From: Planctomycetaceae bacterium
GTDB lineage: Bacteria; Planctomycetota; Planctomycetia; Planctomycetales; Planctomycetaceae
DNA: 7,224 bases
NCBI GenBank assembly: GCA_015487825.1
Contig: WFOZ01000057.1
Coordinates: 1-7,224, forward strand
Direction of reading: 5' to 3'
Of this stretch, positions 1 through 5,764 are shown one piece after another; position 1 is the first letter of the stretch; the number at the start of each line of letters is the position of its first letter. The notes under the pieces are model-generated. The model had not been told where the DNA came from, did no database searches, and saw only the letters and a list, made by a program, of their open reading frames with translations. The position numbers and the translations under genes were made by a program.

Positions 1-1
1 A

Positions 2-1873
2 AAAGAGTTGCCAATTAAAATCCCGGGACCACTGCTGCAGCAGGCGATGGAAATTATTCGCGTGACCGATCAAGTGGTGCCAAGTTGGGAATTGAAAAAG
101 CGAGGGAAACAGCAATCGCCGCCCGCGACAATCACGCTGGCTCAATTGAAAACAGTGATCGATGAAAGTGGCAGTTGGCGAACAGTGGCCAAATACCGAG
201 TGAAAAATCGCCGGCGTCAATTTTTGCCGGTGTTGCTCCCGAAAGATGCAGAACTGCTTTCGGTGATCGTTGCGGATCGTCCTTCCAAGGCGCTGCGTCA
301 GAATATTGGGAAGCGGGAAATCAATCTCGTGCCGTTGCCTCCGGCTTCCGATGTTGATCTGGCAATTGAAGTTCGAATTGTTCTGCAAGGTAAATTGAAT
401 GCACCTTTATTAGCAAGATGGGGATTGAAAAAAGTTTCGCTGCCGAGTCCGTCTATTTTGTCGCCCGAAGATTCCAAAGAATTCGGCATTCCAGTGATGT
501 ATACAACGTGGGAATTGAGTACCCCCGATGATATCGCGATTCGTCCCAGTGACCAAAGTAATATGAATCTTTCGAGCCGTCAGGAAGCAACACAGGTTTC
601 ACTCAAAAGCAGTTTGCAGGAACTGAGTGATCTTTCCCGCATATTGAGCAGCAGTAGGAACTCTTACGGCAGACGTTCAAAGGCAGCTATCAATTTGCGA
701 AAACTCCAGAAGAAACTGAATGAGATACCCGTAGATGCGTATTCCGACGGGACGAACGGTGAAACTCTTTCTCTTGAAATCAAACAACAGCAGCAGGTGA
801 TCGAAGAAGCGACCGAGAACATCAATAAGTTTGAAAAAGAAGCCCCGCAATCTCAAAGTGATGTACCATCACAATCACGCGGGAGAGGGTTCATTAAATT
901 AAACAACGATGCCATCCTTCAAGGCAATACTGCTTCGGGCATTCAATTTGGCGAGCAACAACAGGGCGTTACCCGCGGGATTCAGATTGCACCTCAACAA
1001 ACGCCTGCACCGCGAATTAATGCGCCGCAAATTAATGAGGGAAGAAAAGAAAAGAAGCCGGCTGAATCTTCCAAGCTGCGTCGCAAAGGAAAAGCGGCTC
1101 CACAAAAACGGTCATTGGATCGAAAATCGCTGCTGGAAGAGAACCGCAAACAGAATTCATTTTTCTATAATGATTCGTCTAATCAAAAACCAATAAACGA
1201 AGCGCATGTCAGGTTACACTTCCACGATGGCGATCTCATGGTGTTCTCTGGCAATGGGGATGTGGGACTAGGATCCAAAATGGATAAAGATAGCGACGGC
1301 GTAAGCAATGAGCAGGCCTCCCCGAATTACTCAGCGGCTGGAGGTGGAGGTGGTTCTTTTGGCAACACGATAAGTGGTAATGGTGGAATGAATATCGTTT
1401 CAGATATAAACGGTAACTTCGCAATTATCCAGGGAAGTAACGGATTAAAAGGTCCTGATGCACTTCTTTCACAGACAACATCAAACGAAGCGACTTCTGG
1501 AAAATGGACTGCAACAGGGGGGCTTTCGCTGCCGATTGAGTTGCCGAGTTTTGATCAATCGATCGTCTTTTCCAAAGTGGAAGGGAAGCCGAAACTTGTT
1601 GTTGAAGTTTATTCTCGGGATTTAATCAGCAAAATTCTGGGCATCGCCTGGGCAGTTGTCAATGCGGTAATTTTGTTGTGGTTACTCGGCTCGATGAAAA
1701 AGTTTGCTGCGGGAAATAACCTGCCGAAACTTTTTGCGTCACTGGTGTTGATTGGCCTTCTCGGCTTCACTTTGTTGCCCGGCGGACTGGCCTGGCTTGC
1801 TTTATGCGTCGCAGTAATCGCAGGCATTTTGTATGCCGAGCGAACAACTCGTAAACCTGTTGAGGCAGTTTGA
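2..1873 (+). CDS. Large membrane-anchored hypothetical protein, 3' part (5' end outside window)
   Basis: I do not recognise this protein's function. The frame is open to the left edge (AAA GAG precede the TTG at 8), so the 623 visible residues are probably the C-terminal part of a longer protein and the TTG is not a trustworthy start. Counting from the codon at base 2, residues 1-180 look like mixed beta domains. Residues about 190-282 are rich in Leu, Gln, Glu and Lys and could form a coiled coil. A Pro/Gln-rich and then strongly basic linker follows. Residues 428-433 read DKDSDG, resembling a calcium-binding loop of the thrombospondin type-3 kind, and 447-451 are a glycine run. Three hydrophobic segments (about 545-565, 574-594 and 595-615) should anchor it in the membrane, with a short charged tail. 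The next gene is tail-to-tail with it, so they are not an operon. Coding status is secure; function is unknown. Confidence 0.85.
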   Translation, partial: KELPIKIPGPLLQQAMEIIRVTDQVVPSWELKKRGKQQSPPATITLAQLKTVIDESGSWRTVAKYRVKNRRRQFLPVLLPKDAELLSVIVADRPSKALRQNIGKREINLVPLPPASDVDLAIEVRIVLQGKLNAPLLARWGLKKVSLPSPSILSPEDSKEFGIPVMYTTWELSTPDDIAIRPSDQSNMNLSSRQEATQVSLKSSLQELSDLSRILSSSRNSYGRRSKAAINLRKLQKKLNEIPVDAYSDGTNGETLSLEIKQQQQVIEEATENINKFEKEAPQSQSDVPSQSRGRGFIKLNNDAILQGNTASGIQFGEQQQGVTRGIQIAPQQTPAPRINAPQINEGRKEKKPAESSKLRRKGKAAPQKRSLDRKSLLEENRKQNSFFYNDSSNQKPINEAHVRLHFHDGDLMVFSGNGDVGLGSKMDKDSDGVSNEQASPNYSAAGGGGGSFGNTISGNGGMNIVSDINGNFAIIQGSNGLKGPDALLSQTTSNEATSGKWTATGGLSLPIELPSFDQSIVFSKVEGKPKLVVEVYSRDLISKILGIAWAVVNAVILLWLLGSMKKFAAGNNLPKLFASLVLIGLLGFTLLPGGLAWLALCVAVIAGILYAERTTRKPVEAV

Positions 1874-1946
1874 TTTATGAGGCACAAAGACCCTCAAGAA
1901 TAAAGCAACTCTGTCACATTTTGAAAAATCGCTGCGGTTACCGGTA
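1874..1946. other. Tail-to-tail intergenic gap without a clear terminator
   Basis: This 73-base gap lies between two convergent genes, where a bidirectional terminator would be expected. The best candidate I can find is TGAGG (1878-1882) pairing with CCTCA (1892-1896) across a 9-base loop. The stem is only 5 bp and has no T-run on either side, so I do not call it a terminator. Confidence 0.4.
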
Positions 1947-2861
1947 TCAATGCGATCCGTCCAATTCTGAAAGGTCCGTTGCCAGCAACCCCTTCAGGTT
2001 CCCTTCAATTTTATCAGAAAGAGCATCCAGCGGGAGATGATCCAGGTTTTGTTTCTGGAACGGATTTTGAAGTTCGACTCCAATTAAATCGAGCGAAAGA
2101 AGCGGGTTAGCAACAAGCATCGTGATCAACGGGACAAGCCAGTCGTTGTCAAGTCGGTACAGCAAAGCGAAAGGGAGCAGAAGAAGGAACAGTGTCACGT
2201 AGCGTCGTATTTTGATGGAGTAAACGAGCGGCAGTGGCGATTGAGCAATCCGTTCGCATGCTCCAATATGATCAATCAAAGAGGCTCTTTGTTTATCGAT
2301 CTGCAGGAACGAAAATTTATCCATATTCATTTCGGTTGATGCCTGATGCAAAAGCAGGGCCAGTTTCAACGAAACGAAACTTGGCATATGTTCTGACTTT
2401 GCGATCAGTTCGGAATTTTCGGGACCAACGAGCAGGCTCGTTTCCTGCGATGCCAGTTCGCTTCTCAAACTGCATCTGGCGACATGCGAAAAACATGCGG
2501 TCCAATGGATAAAACTGCTTTGCCATTCGCGGTTGCGCGGACCGTACGCCAACGCACTGATTGCAACATTACGGGATTGATTGACAATTCCGCCCCACAG
2601 TTTTCGTGCTTCCCACCAGCGATCGTATCCGGCGTTTGTTCTCAGGACAAGCAGTAACCCTAACGCAACACCGGCAATTTCAAAGGGAAGTATTTCCAGC
2701 CTCAAATGCATTCCCGTGTAATGCTCTGTCAGTAATGTCAAACCCCAGATGCAACTTGCAAACAACCCGAAAAGCAAAACATTCCAACAGACATGGGGAG
2801 TAATAGAACCTTGAAGAGCAAACGCTTCCTGCCAATAATCCCGTCTGGCTTGATTGCTCAC
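1947..2861 (-). CDS. Bestrophin-family (UPF0187/YneE-like) anion channel
   Basis: This encodes a 304-residue inner-membrane protein of the bestrophin family, which form pentameric ion channels; animal members conduct chloride and bicarbonate, and some bacterial ones conduct cations. The family signature is clear: the pore-helix stretch at residues 59-90 contains PFEIAGVALGLLLVLR followed by TNAGYDRWWEARKLWG, and residues 202-233 hold CERIAQSPLP followed by a hydrophobic helix. Near the C terminus, VELQNPF then HLPLDAL (263-281) matches the usual ENPFG-x-D-x-NDLPLD region, with the normal Gly-x-Asp replaced by Gln-Lys-Gln. Hydrophobic segments lie at about 25-45, 58-75, 220-236 and 241-260. 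The start is GTG at 2861 with only a weak purine-rich stretch (AAAAGAGA) upstream; the next in-frame Met (residue 51) would remove the first helix. It lies 33 bases downstream of the carbonic anhydrase, in the same frame, so co-transcription and coupled translation are likely. Ion selectivity cannot be read from the sequence. Confidence 0.9.
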   Translation of the reverse strand: MSNQARRDYWQEAFALQGSITPHVCWNVLLFGLFASCIWGLTLLTEHYTGMHLRLEILPFEIAGVALGLLLVLRTNAGYDRWWEARKLWGGIVNQSRNVAISALAYGPRNREWQSSFIHWTACFSHVARCSLRSELASQETSLLVGPENSELIAKSEHMPSFVSLKLALLLHQASTEMNMDKFSFLQIDKQRASLIDHIGACERIAQSPLPLVYSIKIRRYVTLFLLLLPFALLYRLDNDWLVPLITMLVANPLLSLDLIGVELQNPFQKQNLDHLPLDALSDKIEGNLKGLLATDLSELDGSH

Positions 2862-2894
2862 TTCTGTCTCTTTTCGGTTCAGTTCTGGTGAAGC

Positions 2895-3566
2895 TCAAAT
2901 TGTAGAGGCCGTCCTGCGCCGCGCTGCAGATTCCTCCTGTGAATAATGGTATTTTGCCAGAGGAACAAACTGGGCGTTTGTCAAATCGTAAGCAAAGACT
3001 TCGCCGGTTTCAATCTTATAGACCCAGCCATGCAAATGCAGATCACCCTTGACAAGTCGAGAGGCAACAGCCGGAAGAGTTCGCAGGTTTTCTAATTGAA
3101 CCAGCACGTTTTCTTCAACAGTCGCGGTTAGCAGTTTTTCTTCTTCGAGGTCTCCATAATTATCTACAACAATGCGGTGTGTTGTTTCTGCGTGAGAGAG
3201 CCATGATGTCATCGCAGGGCAGCATTTTGTCAATTCCGGTTGCAGTAGCCCCCTCATCGCCCCGCAATGGGAATGCCCACAGATAATGATATCTTTCACA
3301 CCCAGGGCTGTGACCGCAAAGTCGATCGTTGCAGCCTCGCCACCATTTGCCGCACCGTGTGGCGGCACGATGTTGCCGGCGTTACGCAGAATAAACAACT
3401 CTCCCGGCTGTGTCTGAGTAATTAAGCTGGGATCGATACGAGAGTCTGAACAGGTAATGAAAAGAGTTTCCGGATTCTGTTCTTTGGATAACTGCTCAAA
3501 CAATCCTTGCAGCGGCCGAAAATTTTTCTTCTGGAATCGGTGAATTCCCTCGATCAGCTTTTGCAT
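2895..3566 (-). CDS. Beta-class carbonic anhydrase (CynT-like)
   Basis: This encodes a 223-residue zinc enzyme for reversible hydration of CO2 to bicarbonate, expected in the cytoplasm since no signal peptide is visible. All beta-class active-site residues are present: zinc ligands Cys39, His98 and Cys101 (CSDSR and GHSHCGA motifs) and the Asp41-Arg43 dyad. The RNAGNIVPP stretch (61-69) and the [16 protein letters not shown] helix (75-90) are typical of the CynT-like clade, and the length matches E. coli CynT and Can closely. ATG at 3566 is preceded by GGGAAG with about 6 bases of spacing, a good ribosome binding site. No cyanase gene is next to it, so a cyanate role is not indicated. The next gene, 33 bases downstream, is a bestrophin channel, which suggests a bicarbonate transport or pH role (inference). 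A candidate promoter lies in the 121-base gap upstream, so it may be transcribed independently of the DUF6159 gene. Confidence 0.95.
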   Translation of the reverse strand: MQKLIEGIHRFQKKNFRPLQGLFEQLSKEQNPETLFITCSDSRIDPSLITQTQPGELFILRNAGNIVPPHGAANGGEAATIDFAVTALGVKDIIICGHSHCGAMRGLLQPELTKCCPAMTSWLSHAETTHRIVVDNYGDLEEEKLLTATVEENVLVQLENLRTLPAVASRLVKGDLHLHGWVYKIETGEVFAYDLTNAQFVPLAKYHYSQEESAARRRTASTI

Positions 3567-3574
3567 AGGATGCT

Positions 3575-3580
3575 TCCCGC
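3575..3580 (-). promoter_or_regulatory. Ribosome binding site of the carbonic anhydrase gene
   Basis: On the minus strand this region reads GCGGGAAG, close to the Shine-Dalgarno consensus, about 6-8 bases before the ATG at 3566. It supports that start and is clearer than the sites in front of the bestrophin and methyltransferase genes. Confidence 0.5.
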
Positions 3581-3622
3581 TCGATAAAACCTGTTATTCT
3601 TCTGACTTTCCTGCCCGTGGAG

Positions 3623-3651
3623 ATTCTAGGCATGAAAGAAGCGAATAACAA
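3623..3651 (-). promoter_or_regulatory. Candidate sigma70-like promoter for carbonic anhydrase-bestrophin
   Basis: On the minus strand, TTGTTA (3646-3651, 4 of 6 to the -35 consensus) is followed after exactly 17 bases by TAGAAT (3623-3628, 5 of 6 to the -10 consensus). Transcription would start near 3616, giving a leader of about 50 bases before the ATG at 3566. It lies wholly between the DUF6159 and carbonic anhydrase genes. This is a visual consensus match only. Confidence 0.35.
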
Positions 3652-3679
3652 GTTCGATCAAAAGGGATCGCAGGGGCGG

Positions 3680-3695
3680 TTATCCACTTATCCAC
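3680..3695. repeat. Tandem 8-bp repeat TTATCCAC x2 over the DUF6159 stop codon
   Basis: TTATCCAC occurs twice head-to-tail with no spacer. Each copy matches 8 of 9 positions of the bacterial DnaA-box consensus TTATCCACA, the ninth base being T and G. On the minus strand the right-hand copy reads GTGGATAA and contains the last codon bases and TAA stop of the DUF6159 gene; the other copy lies just beyond it. It may be a small tandem duplication or a DnaA-binding doublet. Confidence 0.4.
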
Positions 3696-4551
3696 GATTG
3701 GCAAAAGCATTTTCCAACAATGATCGATCCATCTGTTCAGGAACTTTCCCTTGAGCTGCAAACAGGTACAAAGCCGCGATGACAATGCTGTTGAGCGTTG
3801 CGGAAATTAAAGAAATCAGCAGGATCGAGAACAGTGCGCAAACAATAAGAAGAACGCCCAGAACAACTTTTTCAGTTACGATTGCAAAAATTCCGCCCGC
3901 CAAAACAAGAAATGCAAGAAAAGTGGGGATGAATGTCAGCAGGCCGATCCCAAAATTACTGACCAACGCTTCGCCCCAGCTTTTTCGCAGAATCGAAGTC
4001 GACCGTTTGAATGCATCAACCGGGCCTGCTTTTTCAACAACGAGCACCGGAACAACAAAATAAGTTGCAATCGACCAGACCGCCCCCAGAAGCCCCGCGA
4101 CAATTTGGCCGACCTTTTTCGATCGAGATTCAATAATTTTGAGAATCAGCCCCACGGTGGCAGAAACCAACGCCCAGGCAACAATTTGAGGCAGCCGTTT
4201 ACTTGCAGCAGATAATCCATCGGAAAGTGTCGGGTTGCCTCCCTGGAATCGAATGATCGCGCACGCAATTAACGCAGAATTGAAGAAGATAATCACAAAG
4301 TAATTCACAAAATAAAATGCGAACAAAACAACGTAAACAAGCGGATTATCCAATGCTTCCTGATCGATCTGCCCGTCATTCATCACTGTCTCAAAATATC
4401 CGGTCCCATACAGCGGGGCAGCGAAACTTCCCAGAACCAGCAGGCAGCAGAACCCGCTGATCAACGGAAACAGAAGCAATTCTTTATCGAGCATCAATAC
4501 TCGCCAACTCTGCCGGGTCAGCGCCCAGCCATTCGACATTCTCTCAAACAT
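3688..4551 (-). CDS. DUF6159-type multi-pass membrane protein
   Basis: This encodes a 287-residue integral membrane protein of unknown function. The N terminus, with NGWALTRQSWRVLMLDKELL then LFPL, matches my recollection of the DUF6159 family, whose members begin with an amphipathic stretch followed by 'elllFP' and a first membrane helix. Hydrophobic segments lie at about 24-48, 71-100, 121-140, 147-172, 199-225 and 228-267, the last long enough for two helices. The VEKAGPVDAFKRSTSILRKSWGEAL segment (172-196, shown in two parts: VEKAGPVDAFKRS and TSILRKSWGEAL) is an amphipathic loop typical of this group. ATG at 4551 follows GAGAGGGGG at about 5 bases spacing, a strong ribosome binding site; a second ATG at codon 5 is less well placed. 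It is the first gene of the minus-strand set, 121 bases ahead of the carbonic anhydrase. No catalytic motif is visible, and a link with the carbonic anhydrase is unproven. Confidence 0.8.
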   Translation of the reverse strand: MFERMSNGWALTRQSWRVLMLDKELLLFPLISGFCCLLVLGSFAAPLYGTGYFETVMNDGQIDQEALDNPLVYVVLFAFYFVNYFVIIFFNSALIACAIIRFQGGNPTLSDGLSAASKRLPQIVAWALVSATVGLILKIIESRSKKVGQIVAGLLGAVWSIATYFVVPVLVVEKAGPVDAFKRSTSILRKSWGEALVSNFGIGLLTFIPTFLAFLVLAGGIFAIVTEKVVLGVLLIVCALFSILLISLISATLNSIVIAALYLFAAQGKVPEQMDRSLLENAFANRG

Positions 4552-4631
4552 GGAAACCCCCTCTCACTATTCGGAATTGTGAAGCACATCAGATATAAGG
4601 CTCATCCGGAAATTGCGTACAGAACATGCCC

Positions 4632-4661
4632 TTGACGGTATTTTCATGCTTTATCTATAGT
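4632..4661 (+). promoter_or_regulatory. Candidate sigma70-like promoter for the methyltransferase gene
   Basis: TTGACG (4632-4637, 5 of 6) and TATAGT (4656-4661, 5 of 6) are separated by 18 bases, one of the best consensus matches in the window. Transcription from about 4668 would give a leader of roughly 135 bases before the ATG at 4803. Confidence 0.45.
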
Positions 4662-4677
4662 CGCAGCACATTGTCAA
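4650..4677 (-). promoter_or_regulatory. Candidate sigma70-like promoter for the DUF6159 gene
   Basis: On the minus strand a perfect TTGACA (plus-strand TGTCAA, 4672-4677) is followed after 16 bases by GATAAA (4650-4655, 4 of 6). Transcription would start near 4643, with a leader of about 90 bases before the ATG at 4551. Its -10 element abuts that of the opposite-facing plus-strand promoter, so the two would compete for polymerase. Confidence 0.35.
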
Positions 4678-4788
4678 TCTTAAAACGTTGGGTCGGTGCA
4701 AGACGATGTTACGACAACGCAGTACGAACCACTAAAACCTCAATTTAACGCCTGATATGGCACCACATTGCGATTTTCCTCAAATGGG

Positions 4789-4806
4789 ATGAGCTGGCTC
4801 AAATGA
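4789..4806 (+). other. Possible 5-codon leader ORF (MSWLK) overlapping the methyltransferase start
   Basis: ATG AGC TGG CTC AAA TGA ends on the TGA that overlaps the methyltransferase ATG as ATGA. This arrangement is typical of coupled translation, but the mini-ORF has no clear ribosome binding site of its own and can easily occur by chance. Confidence 0.15.
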
Positions 4807-5435
4807 AAACAACTAAAGATTTCGCTTCTTTCAAAACACGTCCGGCTCGCAGTCAATATGTACTTGAGCAGTTTGGTTCAATCCTGAAAAACAAAATTCT
4901 TGATGTCGGCTGCTACGAAGCTCCGCTGCGGGAACTGCTGCCCGATGAACAGTATTATGGAATCGATATCGTTGGCAACCCGGATCAGGTGATCAATCTC
5001 GAACAGTGCGAAAAACTTCCGTTCGAAGATGCTTCGTTCAACTGTGTCATGTGTATCGAAGTGTTAGAACATCTCAACAATTTGCACGCGATGTATCAGG
5101 AATTGTTCCGCCTCAGCAGTCAGGACGTGATCGTCTCACTTCCTAACTGCTGGTGTGGCGCGCGAGGGAAACTGGAAAAAGGGCGGGGCGATATTCTCCA
5201 TTACGGCTTGCCTCACGAGAAACCGGTTGACAGGCACAAATGGTTTATCAATGTTACACAGGTGATTGACTTTTTTGAATCGGTTCATCCCAAAGAATTT
5301 GAAATGGTCGATCTGCGTGTCGTCGAAAAGCCCCGAAACGCCCTGCTGACATCGTTGCGACACTTACGCTACTCCCCGGCAGCCTACGACAACCGCTATG
5401 CCCACACAGTTTTCGCAGTATTCAAACGGAAGTAA
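4803..5435 (+). CDS. Class I SAM-dependent methyltransferase (Methyltransf_11-like)
   Basis: This encodes a 210-residue soluble protein with a Rossmann-type SAM-binding fold. Motif I is ILDVGCYEAPL (32-42), with Asp34 and Gly36 conserved but the glycine loop shortened compared with DxGxGxG. The acidic strand-2 residue is Asp55 in YYGIDI (51-56). Motif LPFEDASFN then CIEVLEHL (72-91) is the usual strand-4 region. The C-terminal half (about 130-175) contains HYGLPHEKPVDRHKWF, a His/Trp-containing segment seen in small-molecule and sugar-associated methyltransferases. The substrate cannot be named. ATG at 4803 is the only usual start in this frame after the TAA at 4746; its ribosome binding site is weak. 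A WbpA-type dehydrogenase follows on the same strand after 329 bases, so methylation of a polysaccharide or lipid intermediate is a reasonable guess, but the long gap argues against a tight operon. Confidence 0.85.
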   Translation: MKTTKDFASFKTRPARSQYVLEQFGSILKNKILDVGCYEAPLRELLPDEQYYGIDIVGNPDQVINLEQCEKLPFEDASFNCVMCIEVLEHLNNLHAMYQELFRLSSQDVIVSLPNCWCGARGKLEKGRGDILHYGLPHEKPVDRHKWFINVTQVIDFFESVHPKEFEMVDLRVVEKPRNALLTSLRHLRYSPAAYDNRYAHTVFAVFKRK

Positions 5436-5542
5436 TTTGAAATATTCTGCCTGTGGAGAGTTCTATCTGCGACAAAAACGAACCAGCTATCGGTGCAGGC
5501 GAGGTGAAGTCCTGGCTCGAATGACTCGAAATTACACAAAAG

Positions 5543-5593
5543 TCCTGTTCTCTCTATGTGCCACTACTCCCGCTATGTCCCAAGCCCTCCTGT
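5543..5593. repeat. Nested direct repeats: TCCTGT / CTATGT / CTATGT / TCCTGT
   Basis: TCCTGT occurs at 5543-5548 and 5588-5593, and CTATGT at 5554-5559 and 5573-5578, all in the same orientation, giving an A-B-B-A order within 51 bases. The units are short and the pattern could be chance, but it stands out in a gap that has no gene. Confidence 0.3.
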
Positions 5594-5620
5594 TTTAATC
5601 TGTATTGCGTAGATTTCACT

Positions 5621-5630
5621 GTATCGATAC
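5621..5630. promoter_or_regulatory. 10-bp palindrome GTATCGATAC, possible operator
   Basis: This perfect 10-bp inverted repeat lies about 135 bases upstream of the dehydrogenase ATG. Its symmetry and position fit a small dimeric-repressor site, but it does not extend beyond 10 bp and no regulator gene is nearby. Confidence 0.2.
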
Positions 5631-5764
5631 GATGCTTCGAGTTCGCAGAGGTTTTGCGTTTCGGGGCCTTTCATGCGAATACTGTGAGTGTATGCATCTC
5701 TGAAAATATCGAAAAGATTGTCCATTAGCGGGCATTGGGCAATTCAGGAGCGAATAGTAGTTTC

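Larger units (their letters stand above)
5436..5764. other. 329-base gap, no convincing gene
   Basis: No open frame here has recognisable protein features; the 66-codon frame crossing 5398-5598 overlaps the methyltransferase end and looks random. The stretch contains a nested direct repeat (5543-5593), a 10-bp palindrome (5621-5630) and probably the promoter of the dehydrogenase, although I find only a poor match (TTGCGT at 5654, AATACT at 5678). No good terminator for the methyltransferase is visible. It could hold a remnant of a dispersed repeat. Confidence 0.5.

Noticed and set aside
8..10. TTG at 8 as the start of the first gene
   Set aside because: The frame is open through the left edge and no ribosome binding site can be seen in seven bases; the gene is more likely truncated by the window.
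909..1196. 95-codon plus-strand frame inside the first gene
   Set aside because: It is wholly nested in a well-supported gene in another frame and has a random-looking, basic composition.
1878..1896. TGAGG/CCTCA stem as a bidirectional terminator
   Set aside because: The 5-bp stem with a 9-base loop is too weak and no T-run follows on either strand.
2318..2326. TTATCCATA as a further DnaA box
   Set aside because: It is a single imperfect match inside the bestrophin coding region, far from the doublet at 3680-3695.
3594..3785. 63-codon minus-strand frame over the DUF6159 3' end
   Set aside because: It overlaps the DUF6159 gene in another frame and has no recognisable feature; it also runs through the carbonic anhydrase leader.
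5398..5598. 66-codon plus-strand frame between methyltransferase and wbpA
   Set aside because: It overlaps the methyltransferase 3' end, has a composition rich in Arg, Cys and Ser without any motif, and no ribosome binding site.
5654..5683. TTGCGT-18-AATACT as a wbpA promoter
   Set aside because: It matches only 3 and 4 of 6 consensus positions, no better than expected by chance in this length.
5735..5764. TTG at 5735 as the wbpA start, adding 10 residues
   Set aside because: The added residues are low-complexity, AGGAG would fall inside the coding region, and the ATG at 5765 gives an N terminus of normal length before the NAD-binding loop.
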